64,000 bases of DNA from an uncultured Pseudomonadota bacterium (GCA_903832085.1 CAIKZZ010000046.1:1-64000); one strand, 5' to 3'; numbered from the stretch's first letter, positions 43,088 to 52,914 are shown. The notes: generated by a model not told the origin, from the sequence alone. Numbers and translations are program-made.

Positions 43088-44284
43088 GTGTTTAGTCAAT
43101 TAGAGCCCCAGCCTGCCGACGCACTTTTAGCAGTTATGGCAGCCTTTGCTGCCGACCCGAGTGCGAAAAAACTTGATCTTGGCGTCGGGGTGTATCGTGA
43201 CGAGTCGGGTCTTACGCCTGTCATGCGTGCCGTGCGCGAGGCAGAGACTGAACTATTAACTGCACAAAACACAAAAACCTACGTAGGGCCTGCGGGCAAC
43301 CGACCCTTTGCTGATTTCATTGAGACGCTGACCCTCGGCGATCATCCGGTACGCCGCGCGGGTCGGGTGGTTACCTTGCAAACGCCAGGCGGATGCGGTG
43401 CGTTACGTTTGGCTGCAGATCTTATAAATCGTGCTGCACGCGGCGCACGAGTTGCGATGAGCGATCCGACTTGGGCAAATCACGTGCCGTTATTAACGGG
43501 TGCAGGTTTGGTAGTCGACACCTATCCTTACTATGACGTAGCGACGGGCGGCGTTGCCTTTGAGTCAATGCTGGAAACCCTGAAGCGGTTGCCTGCAGGT
43601 GCTGTGGTGTTGCTGCATGGCGCTTGTCACAACCCGACGGGCGCTGATCTGTCGCTCGATCAGTGGCGGGTTTTAGCTGAACTGCTGGGAACTCGCGGCC
43701 TTATGCCGTTGATCGACATTGCGTATCAAGGACTTGGTGAGGGACTCGATCAGGATGCCGCCGGCTTGCGCTTGCTGGCCGAGCGTCTGCCTGAGTTGCT
43801 GATCGCCGTATCGTGTTCAAAAAACTTTGGTCTTTATCGGGAACGGGTCGGGGCAATTATTGCGATAGGCGAGGGCCCGGCGCAGGCGTCCATACTCATG
43901 AGCCACCTGCAAGCATTGGCCCGACGAATGTACTCAATGTCGCCTGATCATGGCGCGGCCATCGTGGCGACCATTGGGGCGAGTGCACGCTTAAGCGCTG
44001 AATGGCGTGCAGAGCTAGATACCATGCGTGAGCGTGTGAACCGTATTCGTCGAGCTGTTACGCAGGCACTAAACCACGAACTTCAAAGTCAGCGCTTTGA
44101 CTTCATTGCCGCACAGCGGGGCATGTTTTCAGTGTTGGGACTCGATAGTCAGACGGTATTGCGGTTGCGTAGCGAGCACCATGTGTATCTGGCCAATGAC
44201 AGCCGTATGAACCTAGCGGGCTTGCCAGAAAGTGCGGTTGGGCGCTTTGCCAGTGCGCTGGCAAACGTGATTCGCGCAGGCTAA
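43088..44284 (+). CDS. Aromatic/aspartate aminotransferase (class I)
   Basis: A PLP-dependent transaminase of the AspC/TyrB group. The 398-residue protein (E. coli AspC 396, TyrB 397) starts FSQLEPQPADALLAVM and has LGVGVYRDESG, HNPTGAD (about 181-187), Asp210/Tyr213 and the Schiff-base lysine at about 245 (SCSKNFGLYRERVG). AspC and TyrB cannot be separated safely by eye. GTG start at 43088; the 94-nt upstream gap suggests its own promoter. It sits between lnt and leuS. Confidence 0.93.
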   Translation: MFSQLEPQPADALLAVMAAFAADPSAKKLDLGVGVYRDESGLTPVMRAVREAETELLTAQNTKTYVGPAGNRPFADFIETLTLGDHPVRRAGRVVTLQTPGGCGALRLAADLINRAARGARVAMSDPTWANHVPLLTGAGLVVDTYPYYDVATGGVAFESMLETLKRLPAGAVVLLHGACHNPTGADLSLDQWRVLAELLGTRGLMPLIDIAYQGLGEGLDQDAAGLRLLAERLPELLIAVSCSKNFGLYRERVGAIIAIGEGPAQASILMSHLQALARRMYSMSPDHGAAIVATIGASARLSAEWRAELDTMRERVNRIRRAVTQALNHELQSQRFDFIAAQRGMFSVLGLDSQTVLRLRSEHHVYLANDSRMNLAGLPESAVGRFASALANVIRAG

Positions 44285-44446
44285 GGCTGCCACTTTGGTC
44301 CTAGGTCAGTCGCTGCCATCAGTTGGGTTTGGCTATTGAAGCTATTTTCGGTGGTTTTCCGAGCCGGGTGGGCGATTTTCGCTGCCCGTTAGGGGGCTGC
44401 ATTCCGGTATCCTTGGGGCCACCGTTATCAGCCTTTATGAAGTCAC

Positions 44447-47041
44447 ATGCAAGAGACCTACAGTCCGGCGTCGATTGAAGCACAAGCCCAGCAATACTGG
44501 GGTGATCACCAGACCTTTAAGGCGATGGAGGATGCCGGGCGCCAGAAGTACTACTGTCTCAGTATGTTCCCTTATCCCAGTGGACGGCTGCACATGGGAC
44601 ATGTGCGTAACTACACCATCGGGGACGTGATCTCGCGCTACATGCGCATGCAAGGCTGCAATGTGCTGCAGCCAATGGGTTGGGATGCTTTCGGCTTGCC
44701 AGCTGAGAACGCTGCCATGGCCAATGGTGTGCCACCTGCCAAATGGACCCGCGAAAATATCGCAACCATGAAGCGTCAATTGCAGGCGTTGGGCTTTGGT
44801 CTCGACTGGAGTCGTGAGGTCGCGACCTGCGATCCAGAGTACTACCGTTGGAATCAGTGGCTGTTCTTGCGCATGTTAGAAAAAGGCATCGCCTATAAAA
44901 AAACAGGCACCGTGAACTGGGATCCGGTTGATAAGACTGTACTTGCCAATGAGCAAGTGATTGATGGTCGGGGGTGGCGTACAGGCGCTATCGTTGAGAA
45001 GCGTGAAATCCCGATGTACTACCTCGGCATCACCGCGTATGCCCAAGAATTATTGACAGCACTCGATGGCTTAAGTGGTTGGCCTGAGCGTGTGCGCACC
45101 ATGCAGGCGAACTGGATAGGAAAAAGCGAGGGCGTCACCATTGCTTTTCCTTATACGTTGTCCGGCTCAGAACATCTTTTAAAAGTTTTTACTACGCGTG
45201 CCGACACGCTGATGGGCGTTACATTTGTAGCTGTTGCAGCGGAGCATCCCCTAGCGACCCATGCTGCAACCACGAAATCTGCGCTCGCGGCATTCGTCGA
45301 AGAGTGCAAGCACGGCAGCGTCATGGAAGCCGATCTTGCCACTATGGACAAGAAGGGCATGGACACTGGTCTGTGTGTTAGACATCCGCTGACAGGCGAA
45401 AATATTCCAGTGTGGGTTGGAAATTATGTGCTGATGGGCTACGGCGAGGGCGCCGTCATGGGTGTCCCGGGTCACGATGAGCGTGATTTCGCGTTTGCCC
45501 TGAAATATGAACTACCGATCGTGCAGGTCATTGATGTCAATGGCGAGGTGTACTCGCATGCGCAATGGCAGCCTTGGTATGGCGAGCACGGTCGCTGCAT
45601 AGCATCGGGTGCATACGATGGATTGGATTACACGGCAGCAGTTGCGCGTATTAGCCGTGATCTTGAAAATCTGAATCTTGGTGCGACGCAGGTCCAGTGG
45701 CGCCTGCGTGACTGGGGCGTGTCACGGCAGCGCTATTGGGGCTGCCCGATACCGATTGTGCACTGTGAGGTTTGTGGTGACGTGCCGGTCCCTGATGAGG
45801 ATTTGCCGGTCAGGCTTCCAGAGAATCTTGTTCCAGATGGCAGCGGTAATCCACTCGCTAAGTCAGATGCTTTTGTGAACTGCCCGTGCCCACGCTGCAA
45901 GCGCCCAGCAAAGCGCGAAACAGACACGATGGACACCTTTGTAGACTCATCGTGGTACTTCTTGCGTTACACATCTGCTGATAATGCTAGCGCGATGGTT
46001 GATAAGCGCGCAGCCTATTGGGCACCGGCGGATCAGTACATTGGAGGTATAGAGCATGCGATTTTGCATCTGCTGTACTCACGGTTCTGGACCCGGGTGA
46101 TGCGAGATTTGGGTTTAGTCAGTCTAGATGAGCCGTTTTCAAATCTGCTGACTCAGGGGATGGTGCGCAATAGCATCTACTTCAGAAAGCCTGCCTCGGG
46201 CCGAGTGGTGTATTACAACCCCACCGACGTGGATGTCGTGACCGATTCCAAGGGCGCGCCTATTGGTGCGACTCTAAAAAGTGATGGGCAGCCGGTGGAG
46301 TCCGGTGGTATTGGTACGATGTCAAAGTCTAGGAACAATGGCATTGACCCACAGTCCTTTATTGATCGCTATGGCGCTGACACGGCGCGCTTGTTCATGA
46401 TGTTTGCAGCTCCCCCTGAATTGTCATTGGACTGGTCTGATGAGGGTGCAGAAGGTGCGTTTCGGTTTCTGAAGCGGTTATGGAAGATTGTGCACACGCA
46501 TGTCAGCGCGGGTCTGCCGGGGCCGCTGAATAAAACCGCACTGAGTCCAGCAGCTATTGCCATGCGACGCTTGACGCATCAGACCATTGCCAAGGTAACC
46601 GACGATCTAGGTCGCCGACGGACATTTAACACAGCAATCGCTGCCGTAATGGAACTCTTAAATGCCTTGCAGAAGTTCAACGAAACGGATGACTCGGCTC
46701 GCGCGATCACACACGAAGCATTACAAAGCGCTGTGCTCATGCTCTCGCCAGTGGTTCCCCATGTCACACATGCACTATGGTTTGCGCTGGGCTCGCAGCG
46801 TGCTGTGACTGATGAGCTATGGCCTACTGTTGATAGTAGTGCCTTAGTGCGCGATGAAATCGAGATGGTCGTGCAAGTCAATGGCAAGCTCCGCAGTCGC
46901 ATGACTGTGCCATTGGGGCTTGATGATGATGCGATACGGGCCTTGGCTCTAGCTGATCCTGTGGTAGTTCGATTTGTTGCAGACAGCTTAGTTCGCAAGG
47001 TCATCGTGGTGCCGAGCAAATTAGTCAACGTGGTGATCTAG
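44447..47041 (+). CDS. leuS: Leucyl-tRNA synthetase
   Basis: Charges tRNA-Leu and edits misactivated amino acids. The 864-residue protein (860 in E. coli) has the HIGH-type signature [20 protein letters not shown] and a CP1 editing insertion ([20 protein letters not shown]). Zinc-type cysteines are in the CxxC region [10 protein letters not shown], and the KMSKS motif is [13 protein letters not shown]. The ATG at 44447 lies 162 nt after the aminotransferase. lptE begins at the base after its stop. Confidence 0.98.
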   Translation: MQETYSPASIEAQAQQYWGDHQTFKAMEDAGRQKYYCLSMFPYPSGRLHMGHVRNYTIGDVISRYMRMQGCNVLQPMGWDAFGLPAENAAMANGVPPAKWTRENIATMKRQLQALGFGLDWSREVATCDPEYYRWNQWLFLRMLEKGIAYKKTGTVNWDPVDKTVLANEQVIDGRGWRTGAIVEKREIPMYYLGITAYAQELLTALDGLSGWPERVRTMQANWIGKSEGVTIAFPYTLSGSEHLLKVFTTRADTLMGVTFVAVAAEHPLATHAATTKSALAAFVEECKHGSVMEADLATMDKKGMDTGLCVRHPLTGENIPVWVGNYVLMGYGEGAVMGVPGHDERDFAFALKYELPIVQVIDVNGEVYSHAQWQPWYGEHGRCIASGAYDGLDYTAAVARISRDLENLNLGATQVQWRLRDWGVSRQRYWGCPIPIVHCEVCGDVPVPDEDLPVRLPENLVPDGSGNPLAKSDAFVNCPCPRCKRPAKRETDTMDTFVDSSWYFLRYTSADNASAMVDKRAAYWAPADQYIGGIEHAILHLLYSRFWTRVMRDLGLVSLDEPFSNLLTQGMVRNSIYFRKPASGRVVYYNPTDVDVVTDSKGAPIGATLKSDGQPVESGGIGTMSKSRNNGIDPQSFIDRYGADTARLFMMFAAPPELSLDWSDEGAEGAFRFLKRLWKIVHTHVSAGLPGPLNKTALSPAAIAMRRLTHQTIAKVTDDLGRRRTFNTAIAAVMELLNALQKFNETDDSARAITHEALQSAVLMLSPVVPHVTHALWFALGSQRAVTDELWPTVDSSALVRDEIEMVVQVNGKLRSRMTVPLGLDDDAIRALALADPVVVRFVADSLVRKVIVVPSKLVNVVI

Positions 47042-47533
47042 ATGCAATGCATTAGTCGCTTTGTTCAGCTTGTCATCGTTCTTCTGTTGACCGGATGCGG
47101 CTTTCACTTGCAAGGGGCTGCCCATTTGCCAGTAGCGTTCAAGGTCACCTATCTTGATGCTGCTGACCGCTATACATCGTTTCATCAGGCCTTGAGTCAG
47201 CAACTCACATCAGCCGGGGCGCAGATCGCGAGTCAGCAAGCGGGGGCTAATGCCGTCATCGAAATTGTAAACGATGAGACAAGTCAGCGAGTGCTATCGA
47301 TTTCGGCCTCAAATATTCCAACGGAATATGAAATCTCTTACAAAATAAAGTACCGTGTTCGGCTTGGTGAGCAGGAGATTGTGCCATTGCAGTCTTTGGT
47401 TTTAATGCGCAGCTACAGTTTTACTGAAAGTGCAGCGCTCGCCAAAGAAAGGGAGCAGGACATCATCCGCAGCGCGCTTGCCAAAGAGCTCGCTGCACTG
47501 GTGATGCGTCGCTTGGCTGTTTTGTCACCATGA
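47042..47533 (+). CDS. lptE: LPS-assembly lipoprotein LptE
   Basis: LptE is an outer-membrane lipoprotein that plugs the LptD barrel for LPS export. The 163-residue protein has a signal peptide with lipobox LLTG-C (Cys19), then GFHLQGAAHLP, the conserved start of the mature protein. Helical and beta elements follow, with ISYKIKYRVRLG. It is in the usual leuS-lptE order, but the next gene is not holA. Its stop overlaps the following ATG by 4 nt. Confidence 0.94.
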   Translation: MQCISRFVQLVIVLLLTGCGFHLQGAAHLPVAFKVTYLDAADRYTSFHQALSQQLTSAGAQIASQQAGANAVIEIVNDETSQRVLSISASNIPTEYEISYKIKYRVRLGEQEIVPLQSLVLMRSYSFTESAALAKEREQDIIRSALAKELAALVMRRLAVLSP

Positions 47534-48030
47534 GCGATGGGCTCACGACAGTGCTGCTCGGTGATGCCATGCTTGGGCCCGTGCAGCAGTTATTGGCTCG
47601 GTTCGGCGTCACACTGCGCTTAGTTGCCGATGGCATGCCGATTGAGGCGAGTTATTGGGGCGAACCGGAAGCGGGTCTGGTGGGGTCACAGGTCCACGCC
47701 CGACTCGATACTCCGGTGCACTCGGTGCTGCACGAAGCGGCGCATATATTGTGTATGGATACTGAGCGCCGGGCGCATCTTTACAAGGATGCGGGCGGTG
47801 ACTTTGCTGAAGAGGATGCGGTGTGTTGTCTGCAGATTATGCTGGCAGAGCAGATCCAGGAGCTCGGTTCCGAGCAGATGATGCGAGACATGAATGCCTG
47901 GGGATATACGTTTCGTTTAGGCTCAGCGCAAGCCTGGTTCGCGACTGAGGCCGAGCAGGCGCGTGAGTTTTTAAAAAACCGCGGCTTAACGAATGCTGCT
48001 GGGCAGTTACAACATCGAGGTGAAGGTTGA
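47530..48030 (+). CDS. Uncharacterised protein with HEAAH zinc-metalloprotease motif
   Basis: A 166-residue soluble protein with no signal peptide. His68-Glu69-Ala-Ala-His72 in SVLHEAAHILCMD fits the HExxH zinc-protease motif, and Glu94/Glu95 (DFAEEDAVCCLQIML), about 22 residues later, are candidate third ligands. This resembles gluzincin spacing. I do not recognise a named family. It overlaps lptE (ATGA) and the copper-chaperone gene (TGATG), so all three are co-translated. An intracellular metal-dependent peptidase is plausible but not proven. Confidence 0.7.
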   Translation: MSDGLTTVLLGDAMLGPVQQLLARFGVTLRLVADGMPIEASYWGEPEAGLVGSQVHARLDTPVHSVLHEAAHILCMDTERRAHLYKDAGGDFAEEDAVCCLQIMLAEQIQELGSEQMMRDMNAWGYTFRLGSAQAWFATEAEQAREFLKNRGLTNAAGQLQHRGEG

Positions 48031-48473
48031 TGAGGCGTCTATCGTTCGGTATGCGGCTGCTAGGCACGACTCTTGTGGTGAGCAGTTTATGCGCCCTCGC
48101 TGCTGCCAATGATTTGTCTGTGCTGCATCCGTGGTCTCGCGTCACGCCGCCAGGCGTAACGATAGGCGTGGGTTATCTAGAAATCGTTAACAGTGGGGCG
48201 GCAGATCGATTGTTGAGCGTTTCCTCTCCGCGTGCCGAGCGTGTAGAGATCCATGAGTCCCGCATGGAGGATGGTATGCAGTCGATGCACATGAGTGCAA
48301 CGCTGCCGCTCGCGGCTCATAGCCGAATACTGTTTGCACCTGGGGCGCTGCATCTAATGTTGATCGGGGTTAAGCGACCACTGGTGGTTGGTGAGCGGGT
48401 GCCCTTAATGCTCATGTTCGAGCGCGGCGGACACGTTATGACGGCGCTGGTGGTGGAGGCTGAGCCTGGTTGA
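48030..48473 (+). CDS. PCu(A)C-type periplasmic copper chaperone
   Basis: A periplasmic Cu(I)-binding protein that in other bacteria supplies copper to cytochrome oxidase. The 147-residue product has an N-terminal signal sequence (MRRLSFGMRLLGTTLVVSSL, ending near ALAAA). The family Met/His pattern is present: VEIHESRMEDGMQSMHM, then LAAHSRILFAPGALHLMLIG. The ATG at 48030 overlaps the previous stop by one base; the ORF track begins one codon earlier at a TTG. No Sco or oxidase gene is nearby, so its acceptor is unknown. Confidence 0.85.
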   Translation: MRRLSFGMRLLGTTLVVSSLCALAAANDLSVLHPWSRVTPPGVTIGVGYLEIVNSGAADRLLSVSSPRAERVEIHESRMEDGMQSMHMSATLPLAAHSRILFAPGALHLMLIGVKRPLVVGERVPLMLMFERGGHVMTALVVEAEPG

Positions 48474-48559
48474 CGGTTTGCGAGTGCTATGGGCGGTGGG
48501 ACTTGCCCACTGTCAGTGGTGATGTGAGACTTGAGGTTCTGATTGGCAAGGAGTGATTT

Positions 48560-50155
48560 ATGCAACATTTTGTAACCGTTCTACGCGCGTTTTTTGTGGT
48601 GACACCGTTACTTAGCGCCGCGGTACTCGCCGCCCCTGAGACGCCAGCAGCGGCGCCTAAGTCTGACGAAAGCCTGCGCCATCTGAAAGATGAGGCTGTA
48701 CGCAGTGCAGGGACCCTGACGATTGCAGGTAAAACGCTCGGCTACGGTGCTGAAACCGGTATCTTGGTTGTGCATGTGAAAGATCCAATGGATGCAGATC
48801 CAGTGCCGGCGACTGATAAGACGCCTGCACCAGTCGAGCCTGAAGCGGGGATGTCGTATGTTGCCTACTTTCTAGGTAAAGACCCCAATCCAACGCGGCC
48901 AATCACATTTGTGTTCAATGGTGGACCTGGATCCGCGAGTGTCTGGTTGCACATGGGTGCATTCGGTCCCAAGCGTGTGGTGACGAGCAATGACTCGCAT
49001 ACGCCGCCCGCGCCTTATAAGATGATTGACAACGCGTCTTCACTGCTCCCAGAGACCGATCTTGTTTTCGTCGATGCGCCGGGTACTGGTTTTGGCCATC
49101 TGCGTGGCGCTGATAAGGAAAAGGCTTTTTGGGGCGTTGACCAAGATGCCCATGCCTTTGCCAACTTCATCGCTGAGTTTCTCTCGCGTCATGGCCGCTG
49201 GAACTCACCGAAGTATTTATTTGGTGAAAGTTATGGCACCACGCGAGCTGCCACTCTTGCCTATGTGCTGCAGAGCCAGAAAGCGATTGATCTGAACGGC
49301 ATTATGTTGCTGTCACAGATTTTATCATTTGATAACAGTGCTGATGAGCCGCAATTAAACCCCGGGATTGATCAGCCCTATGCCTTGGCGCTGCCAACCT
49401 ATGCAGCAACAGCGTGGTATCACAAGAAACTAGCAAATCCGACGGCGACCTTGGAGCCTTTCTTGGCAGAAGTGGAGCGATTTGCGTTGGGTGATTACTG
49501 GTCAGCGCTAGCACAAGGCTCGCAGCTGCCTACTGAGCAGCGCGCCGCAGTGATTGCTAAACTGCATGATTACACTGGCTTATCGTCGGAGTACATTGAT
49601 CGCGCAGATTTGCGCATTAATGGTGGTGTATTTGAGCAGCATGTATTGGGTAATGGCACGACAGGTCGGCTCGATACGCGTTTCAAGGGCGAGTCACTCG
49701 ATCCTTTGAGCAAGGAGACGAGTTATGACCCGCAGTCGGCGGCCATTAGCTCGGTGTACGTTTCAGTATTTAATGATTATGTGCGCCACGATTTGAAGTT
49801 TGGTGATGACAAAACCTACAAACTTTGGGCGCCTATTACATCTTGGGATTTCCAACATCGTGATCCTGGTTCGCCGCGTGGTCGGGAGACGGGTGCTACA
49901 AATGTCATTAATGATCTCGCAACCGCGATGAAGGTTAATCCGCAGTTAAAAGTGATCATGTTTGGCGGTTATTACGATCTTGCGACCCCATACTTTGCCG
50001 CTGAATACGAGTTGCGGCATTTGCCGGTACCGGCCACGACTGCGAAAAATATTGAGATTAAGCTCTATCCATCAGGGCATATGATCTATGCGCACGAGGC
50101 CTCAATGATTGCGTTACACGAACACGCTGCGGATTTCATCCGCCGTACGCATTAA
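48560..50155 (+). CDS. S10-family serine carboxypeptidase-like protein, secreted
   Basis: The 531-residue protein has a signal peptide (hydrophobic stretch 9-24, ending AAVLAA). Its catalytic serine is in LFGESYGTTRAATLAY at about residue 223, the Asp in GGYYDLATPYFAAEYE and the His in YPSGHMIYAHE. These form the alpha/beta-hydrolase triad order of peptidase family S10. FVFNGGPGSASVWLHMGAFGP is the oxyanion region. It follows AAGGAGTG and lies 86 nt after the chaperone gene. The substrate is unknown. Confidence 0.88.
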   Translation: MQHFVTVLRAFFVVTPLLSAAVLAAPETPAAAPKSDESLRHLKDEAVRSAGTLTIAGKTLGYGAETGILVVHVKDPMDADPVPATDKTPAPVEPEAGMSYVAYFLGKDPNPTRPITFVFNGGPGSASVWLHMGAFGPKRVVTSNDSHTPPAPYKMIDNASSLLPETDLVFVDAPGTGFGHLRGADKEKAFWGVDQDAHAFANFIAEFLSRHGRWNSPKYLFGESYGTTRAATLAYVLQSQKAIDLNGIMLLSQILSFDNSADEPQLNPGIDQPYALALPTYAATAWYHKKLANPTATLEPFLAEVERFALGDYWSALAQGSQLPTEQRAAVIAKLHDYTGLSSEYIDRADLRINGGVFEQHVLGNGTTGRLDTRFKGESLDPLSKETSYDPQSAAISSVYVSVFNDYVRHDLKFGDDKTYKLWAPITSWDFQHRDPGSPRGRETGATNVINDLATAMKVNPQLKVIMFGGYYDLATPYFAAEYELRHLPVPATTAKNIEIKLYPSGHMIYAHEASMIALHEHAADFIRRTH

Positions 50156-50169
50156 GCGTTGGTACGCTG

Positions 50170-51174
50170 ATGCGGATCGTCGCAGAGAGCTTGGCGCAGA
50201 ATCTGAAAGGGTCTGCGCCAAGTGCGTGGCTGGTCTCTGGTGATGAGCCGCTCTTGGTTGGCGAATCTGCTGACCTGATTCGTGCGCGTGCGCGTCAGGA
50301 TGGCTTCGTAGGTCGTGAGGTCCTGTTTGTGGACCGTCATTTTGATTGGGATTCGTTGGACGGCGCGCTGCGCGCGATGTCGTTGTTTGCAGAAAAGCGC
50401 ATCATTGAGCTACGCATGGCGCAACCAAAGCCTGGTGTGGATGGCTCAAAAATATTGCAAGCAGCTGTGAAAGATCCTGCCACTGATGTTTGCCTTTTAG
50501 TGATCACTGATAAAATCGAGTGGAAAGACCATGCTAGTAGTTGGGTAAAAGCCTTTGAGACTCAGGGTCATTGGGTACAGGCGGATCAGCTGGGAATCGA
50601 TCAGCTGCCGGGTTGGATTAAAGGTCGCCTCAGCCGCGCAGGCTTGGTGGCGGAGCCAGAGGCTATTGAGCTGCTAGCGGAGCGGTGCGAGGGCAACCTT
50701 GTGGCTGCGCATCAGCAAATTGAGCGACTTAGCCTTTTGACGGCGAAGGGTACGGTTAGCGTTGAGGCCATGGCCGAGTCGGTTGCCATGAGCGCACGTT
50801 ATAACGTGTTCCAGCTCAGTGAAGCGCTGCTGATGGGTGATGCGGGGCGTGTGCTTCGCATGCTAGACGGGCTGCAGGGTGAGGGTGTAGAGCCGACCCT
50901 GGTACTGTGGTGTATTGCTGAGGAGTTACGCTCTATCTTGCAGTGGACTCCTAATGGTGGGCCACGACGTTTATATCGCGGTGGTCGTGCGCGTAAGGAT
51001 TTGCTAAGTCGTGCGCATGCGCGTGTCCCCCGGGGTCAGTTGCAGTCCTTGCTTGAGGACGCGGCGCGTATTGATGGTTACATTAAGGGGTCACGTAAAG
51101 ATGAGGCATGGGGTGCACTGGCGCGGTTAGCGACCACCCTGTGTCTTGCTGCCCAGCGGGTTGCAACACGTTGA
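50170..51174 (+). CDS. holA: DNA polymerase III subunit delta
   Basis: Delta is the wrench of the clamp loader that opens the beta clamp. The 334-residue protein (343 in E. coli) shows a P-loop-like fold without a Walker A lysine motif: SAWLVSGDEPLLVGESADLIR at the N-terminus, SLFAEKRIIELRMAQPKPG, and the C-terminal collar domain with ARYNVFQLSEALLMGD. Its stop overlaps a TTG of nadD (TTGA). Confidence 0.93.
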   Translation: MRIVAESLAQNLKGSAPSAWLVSGDEPLLVGESADLIRARARQDGFVGREVLFVDRHFDWDSLDGALRAMSLFAEKRIIELRMAQPKPGVDGSKILQAAVKDPATDVCLLVITDKIEWKDHASSWVKAFETQGHWVQADQLGIDQLPGWIKGRLSRAGLVAEPEAIELLAERCEGNLVAAHQQIERLSLLTAKGTVSVEAMAESVAMSARYNVFQLSEALLMGDAGRVLRMLDGLQGEGVEPTLVLWCIAEELRSILQWTPNGGPRRLYRGGRARKDLLSRAHARVPRGQLQSLLEDAARIDGYIKGSRKDEAWGALARLATTLCLAAQRVATR

Positions 51175-51875
51175 GTACCTTACAGCGTGTGGCTGGTGGG
51201 GTTACGCCGGCACCAGCGCCGAACGGCCCGTTGGGGATATTCGGCGGAACTTTTGATCCGATTCATTATGGCCACCTGCGCACTGCCTTTGAGTTATTAC
51301 AGCGACTGAGTCTTGCGGAAGTTCGGTTCATACCCGTCGGTACTCCGGCGCATCGAGGTAACACGTTGGCGCCAGCCAGTGTGCGTCTTGCGATGGTTCA
51401 AGCTGCGATTGCCGGGCAACTTGAATTTACTGTAGATGAGCGGGAAATACGCAAAGCGACCCCCTCATATACCATCGATACGCTCGAGGAACTGCGAGTT
51501 GAGTTCCCATCCCGCCCATTGTGCTTGTGTGTGGGTATGGACGCATTTTTAGGGCTGTCCGGTTGGCATCGCTGGTCGGAATTATTGAACTTTGCGCACT
51601 TGGTGGTGGCGCATCGGCCCGGCTGGCAGGCGCCAACTGATGGTCTTTTGGGTACACTGCTCGCAAGTCGAGGGACGGTGCATGCGGAGCAGTTGCATGC
51701 ATCGCCCGCAGGGCGCATCTTTATTCATGCCGTTACGCAGCTGGAAATCTCCTCGACCGAAGTGCGCAGCCTGCTTGATGCGGGTCGTGACCCGCGTTAC
51801 TTAATGCCTGACAGTGTTCGTCAGATTTTGTTGAAATCGGGTTGGTATGCCCGAAAGGAAAAAGCATCCGGATGA
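51171..51875 (+). CDS. nadD: Nicotinate-nucleotide adenylyltransferase
   Basis: NadD makes deamido-NAD from NaMN and ATP. The nucleotidyltransferase signature is GIFGGTFDPIHYGHLRTA, and ISSTEVRSLLDAG is the C-terminal ISSTxIR motif. The ORF track begins at 51108 inside holA. TTG 51171, overlapping the holA stop, gives 234 residues; GTG 51189 is an alternative start. No clear Shine-Dalgarno decides. E. coli NadD has 213 residues. The stop overlaps the rsfS ATG (ATGA). Confidence 0.94.
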   Translation: MSTLQRVAGGVTPAPAPNGPLGIFGGTFDPIHYGHLRTAFELLQRLSLAEVRFIPVGTPAHRGNTLAPASVRLAMVQAAIAGQLEFTVDEREIRKATPSYTIDTLEELRVEFPSRPLCLCVGMDAFLGLSGWHRWSELLNFAHLVVAHRPGWQAPTDGLLGTLLASRGTVHAEQLHASPAGRIFIHAVTQLEISSTEVRSLLDAGRDPRYLMPDSVRQILLKSGWYARKEKASG

Positions 51876-52414
51876 AGTCTAAAAAAACCATAGCGAAGCC
51901 GAAACCCCAGTCTGTTGATCTGACAAAAAGCCCGGCGCGCAAGAAAGCGAGCCTCTTAAAGGGTTCTGTGCGGGCGTCAGCGCCTGTCGCAAAAGTAAAA
52001 TCGGTCGCCAAAGCAAAAGCCAAAGCGGCGCCTAAAGCCAAGGCCAAGAGCAAACCAAAGGCCACAGGTCGCTTGAGTCAGCTGCTGGTTGTTGTGGCGG
52101 AGGCTTTGGGTGATATGAAAGCCCAGCAAGTCACTGTATTAGATGTGCATGAGTTGACCGATGTGACAGATGTCATCGTGATCGCCTCTGGTACCTCTGA
52201 TCGCCATGTGAAATCTATCGCCAGTAGTGTGGTGATGGCCGCTAAGCGCGGTGGATTTCGGCCCTCAGGTGTGGAAGGCGAGCGTGAAGGTGAATGGGTC
52301 TTAGTTGACCTTGGCGATGTCATTGTGCATGTGATGTTGCCGCGTGTGAGAGAGTTCTATGGGCTGGAAAAGCTCTGGGATGTACAAGCCACAGATCGTA
52401 CGGCTAGTGACTGA
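51872..52414 (+). CDS. rsfS: Ribosome silencing factor RsfS with long basic N-terminal extension
   Basis: RsfS binds L14 and blocks subunit joining in stationary phase. The core (LLVVVAEALGDMKAQQVTVLD, then DVIVIASGTSDRHVKSIAS, GEWVLVDLGDVIVHVM and EFYGLEKLWD) is intact. It is preceded by about 66 residues with some 19 Lys, many Ala and Pro and only one acidic residue (SVAKAKAKAAPKAKAKSK). E. coli RsfS has only 105 residues; this one has 180. The ATG at 51872 overlaps nadD. A shorter start is possible, but no better in-frame ATG or Shine-Dalgarno is seen. Confidence 0.92.
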   Translation: MKSKKTIAKPKPQSVDLTKSPARKKASLLKGSVRASAPVAKVKSVAKAKAKAAPKAKAKSKPKATGRLSQLLVVVAEALGDMKAQQVTVLDVHELTDVTDVIVIASGTSDRHVKSIASSVVMAAKRGGFRPSGVEGEREGEWVLVDLGDVIVHVMLPRVREFYGLEKLWDVQATDRTASD

Positions 52415-52443
52415 CCAGACTCAGTCGGGCATCGGTAGGTCGC

Positions 52444-52914
52444 GTGCGCGTTAAGGTGATGGCAGCAGGTACCCGCTTGCCTGCCTGGATTGGTGCTGGA
52501 TTTAACGAATACGCGCGGCGCATGCCGCCGGAGTCCCCGCTGGAGTTGCGTGAAATCGCGGTCGATCAGCGCGGGGGCAGCGGTAGCGCGCTGCGAGCGC
52601 GCCGTGATGAGGGCGAGGCGATGCTCTCAGGCGTCTTGCCGGCTCATTGGGTAGTGGCTCTCGATGTCACGGGTAAGGCGCTTGATACAGCGGCCCTTGC
52701 GCGCTGGTGGCAGGGTCGCCTGACAGACGGGCGCGATGTGGTGTTCCTGATAGGGGGTCCTGAGGGCCTGAGTGAGGACTGCCTGAGCCGTGCGAATGAG
52801 CGGGTCTCCCTGTCACCCCTGACGTTTCCCCATGGAATTGTGCGGATTGTGCTGGCTGAGCAGCTATACCGGGCCAGTAGCCTCCTAAAAGGGCACCCCT
52901 ACCACCGCGCATAA
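52444..52914 (+). CDS. rlmH: 23S rRNA (pseudouridine1915-N3)-methyltransferase RlmH
   Basis: A SPOUT methyltransferase that modifies pseudouridine 1915 in helix 69. The 156-residue protein (155 in E. coli) starts with GTG 52444 (RVKVMAAGTRLPAW). The SAM-knot motifs are FLIGGPEGLSEDCLSRA and LSPLTFPHGIVRIVLAEQLYRA, ending HPYHRA. It is placed after rsfS, the usual order. Confidence 0.96.
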   Translation: MRVKVMAAGTRLPAWIGAGFNEYARRMPPESPLELREIAVDQRGGSGSALRARRDEGEAMLSGVLPAHWVVALDVTGKALDTAALARWWQGRLTDGRDVVFLIGGPEGLSEDCLSRANERVSLSPLTFPHGIVRIVLAEQLYRASSLLKGHPYHRA

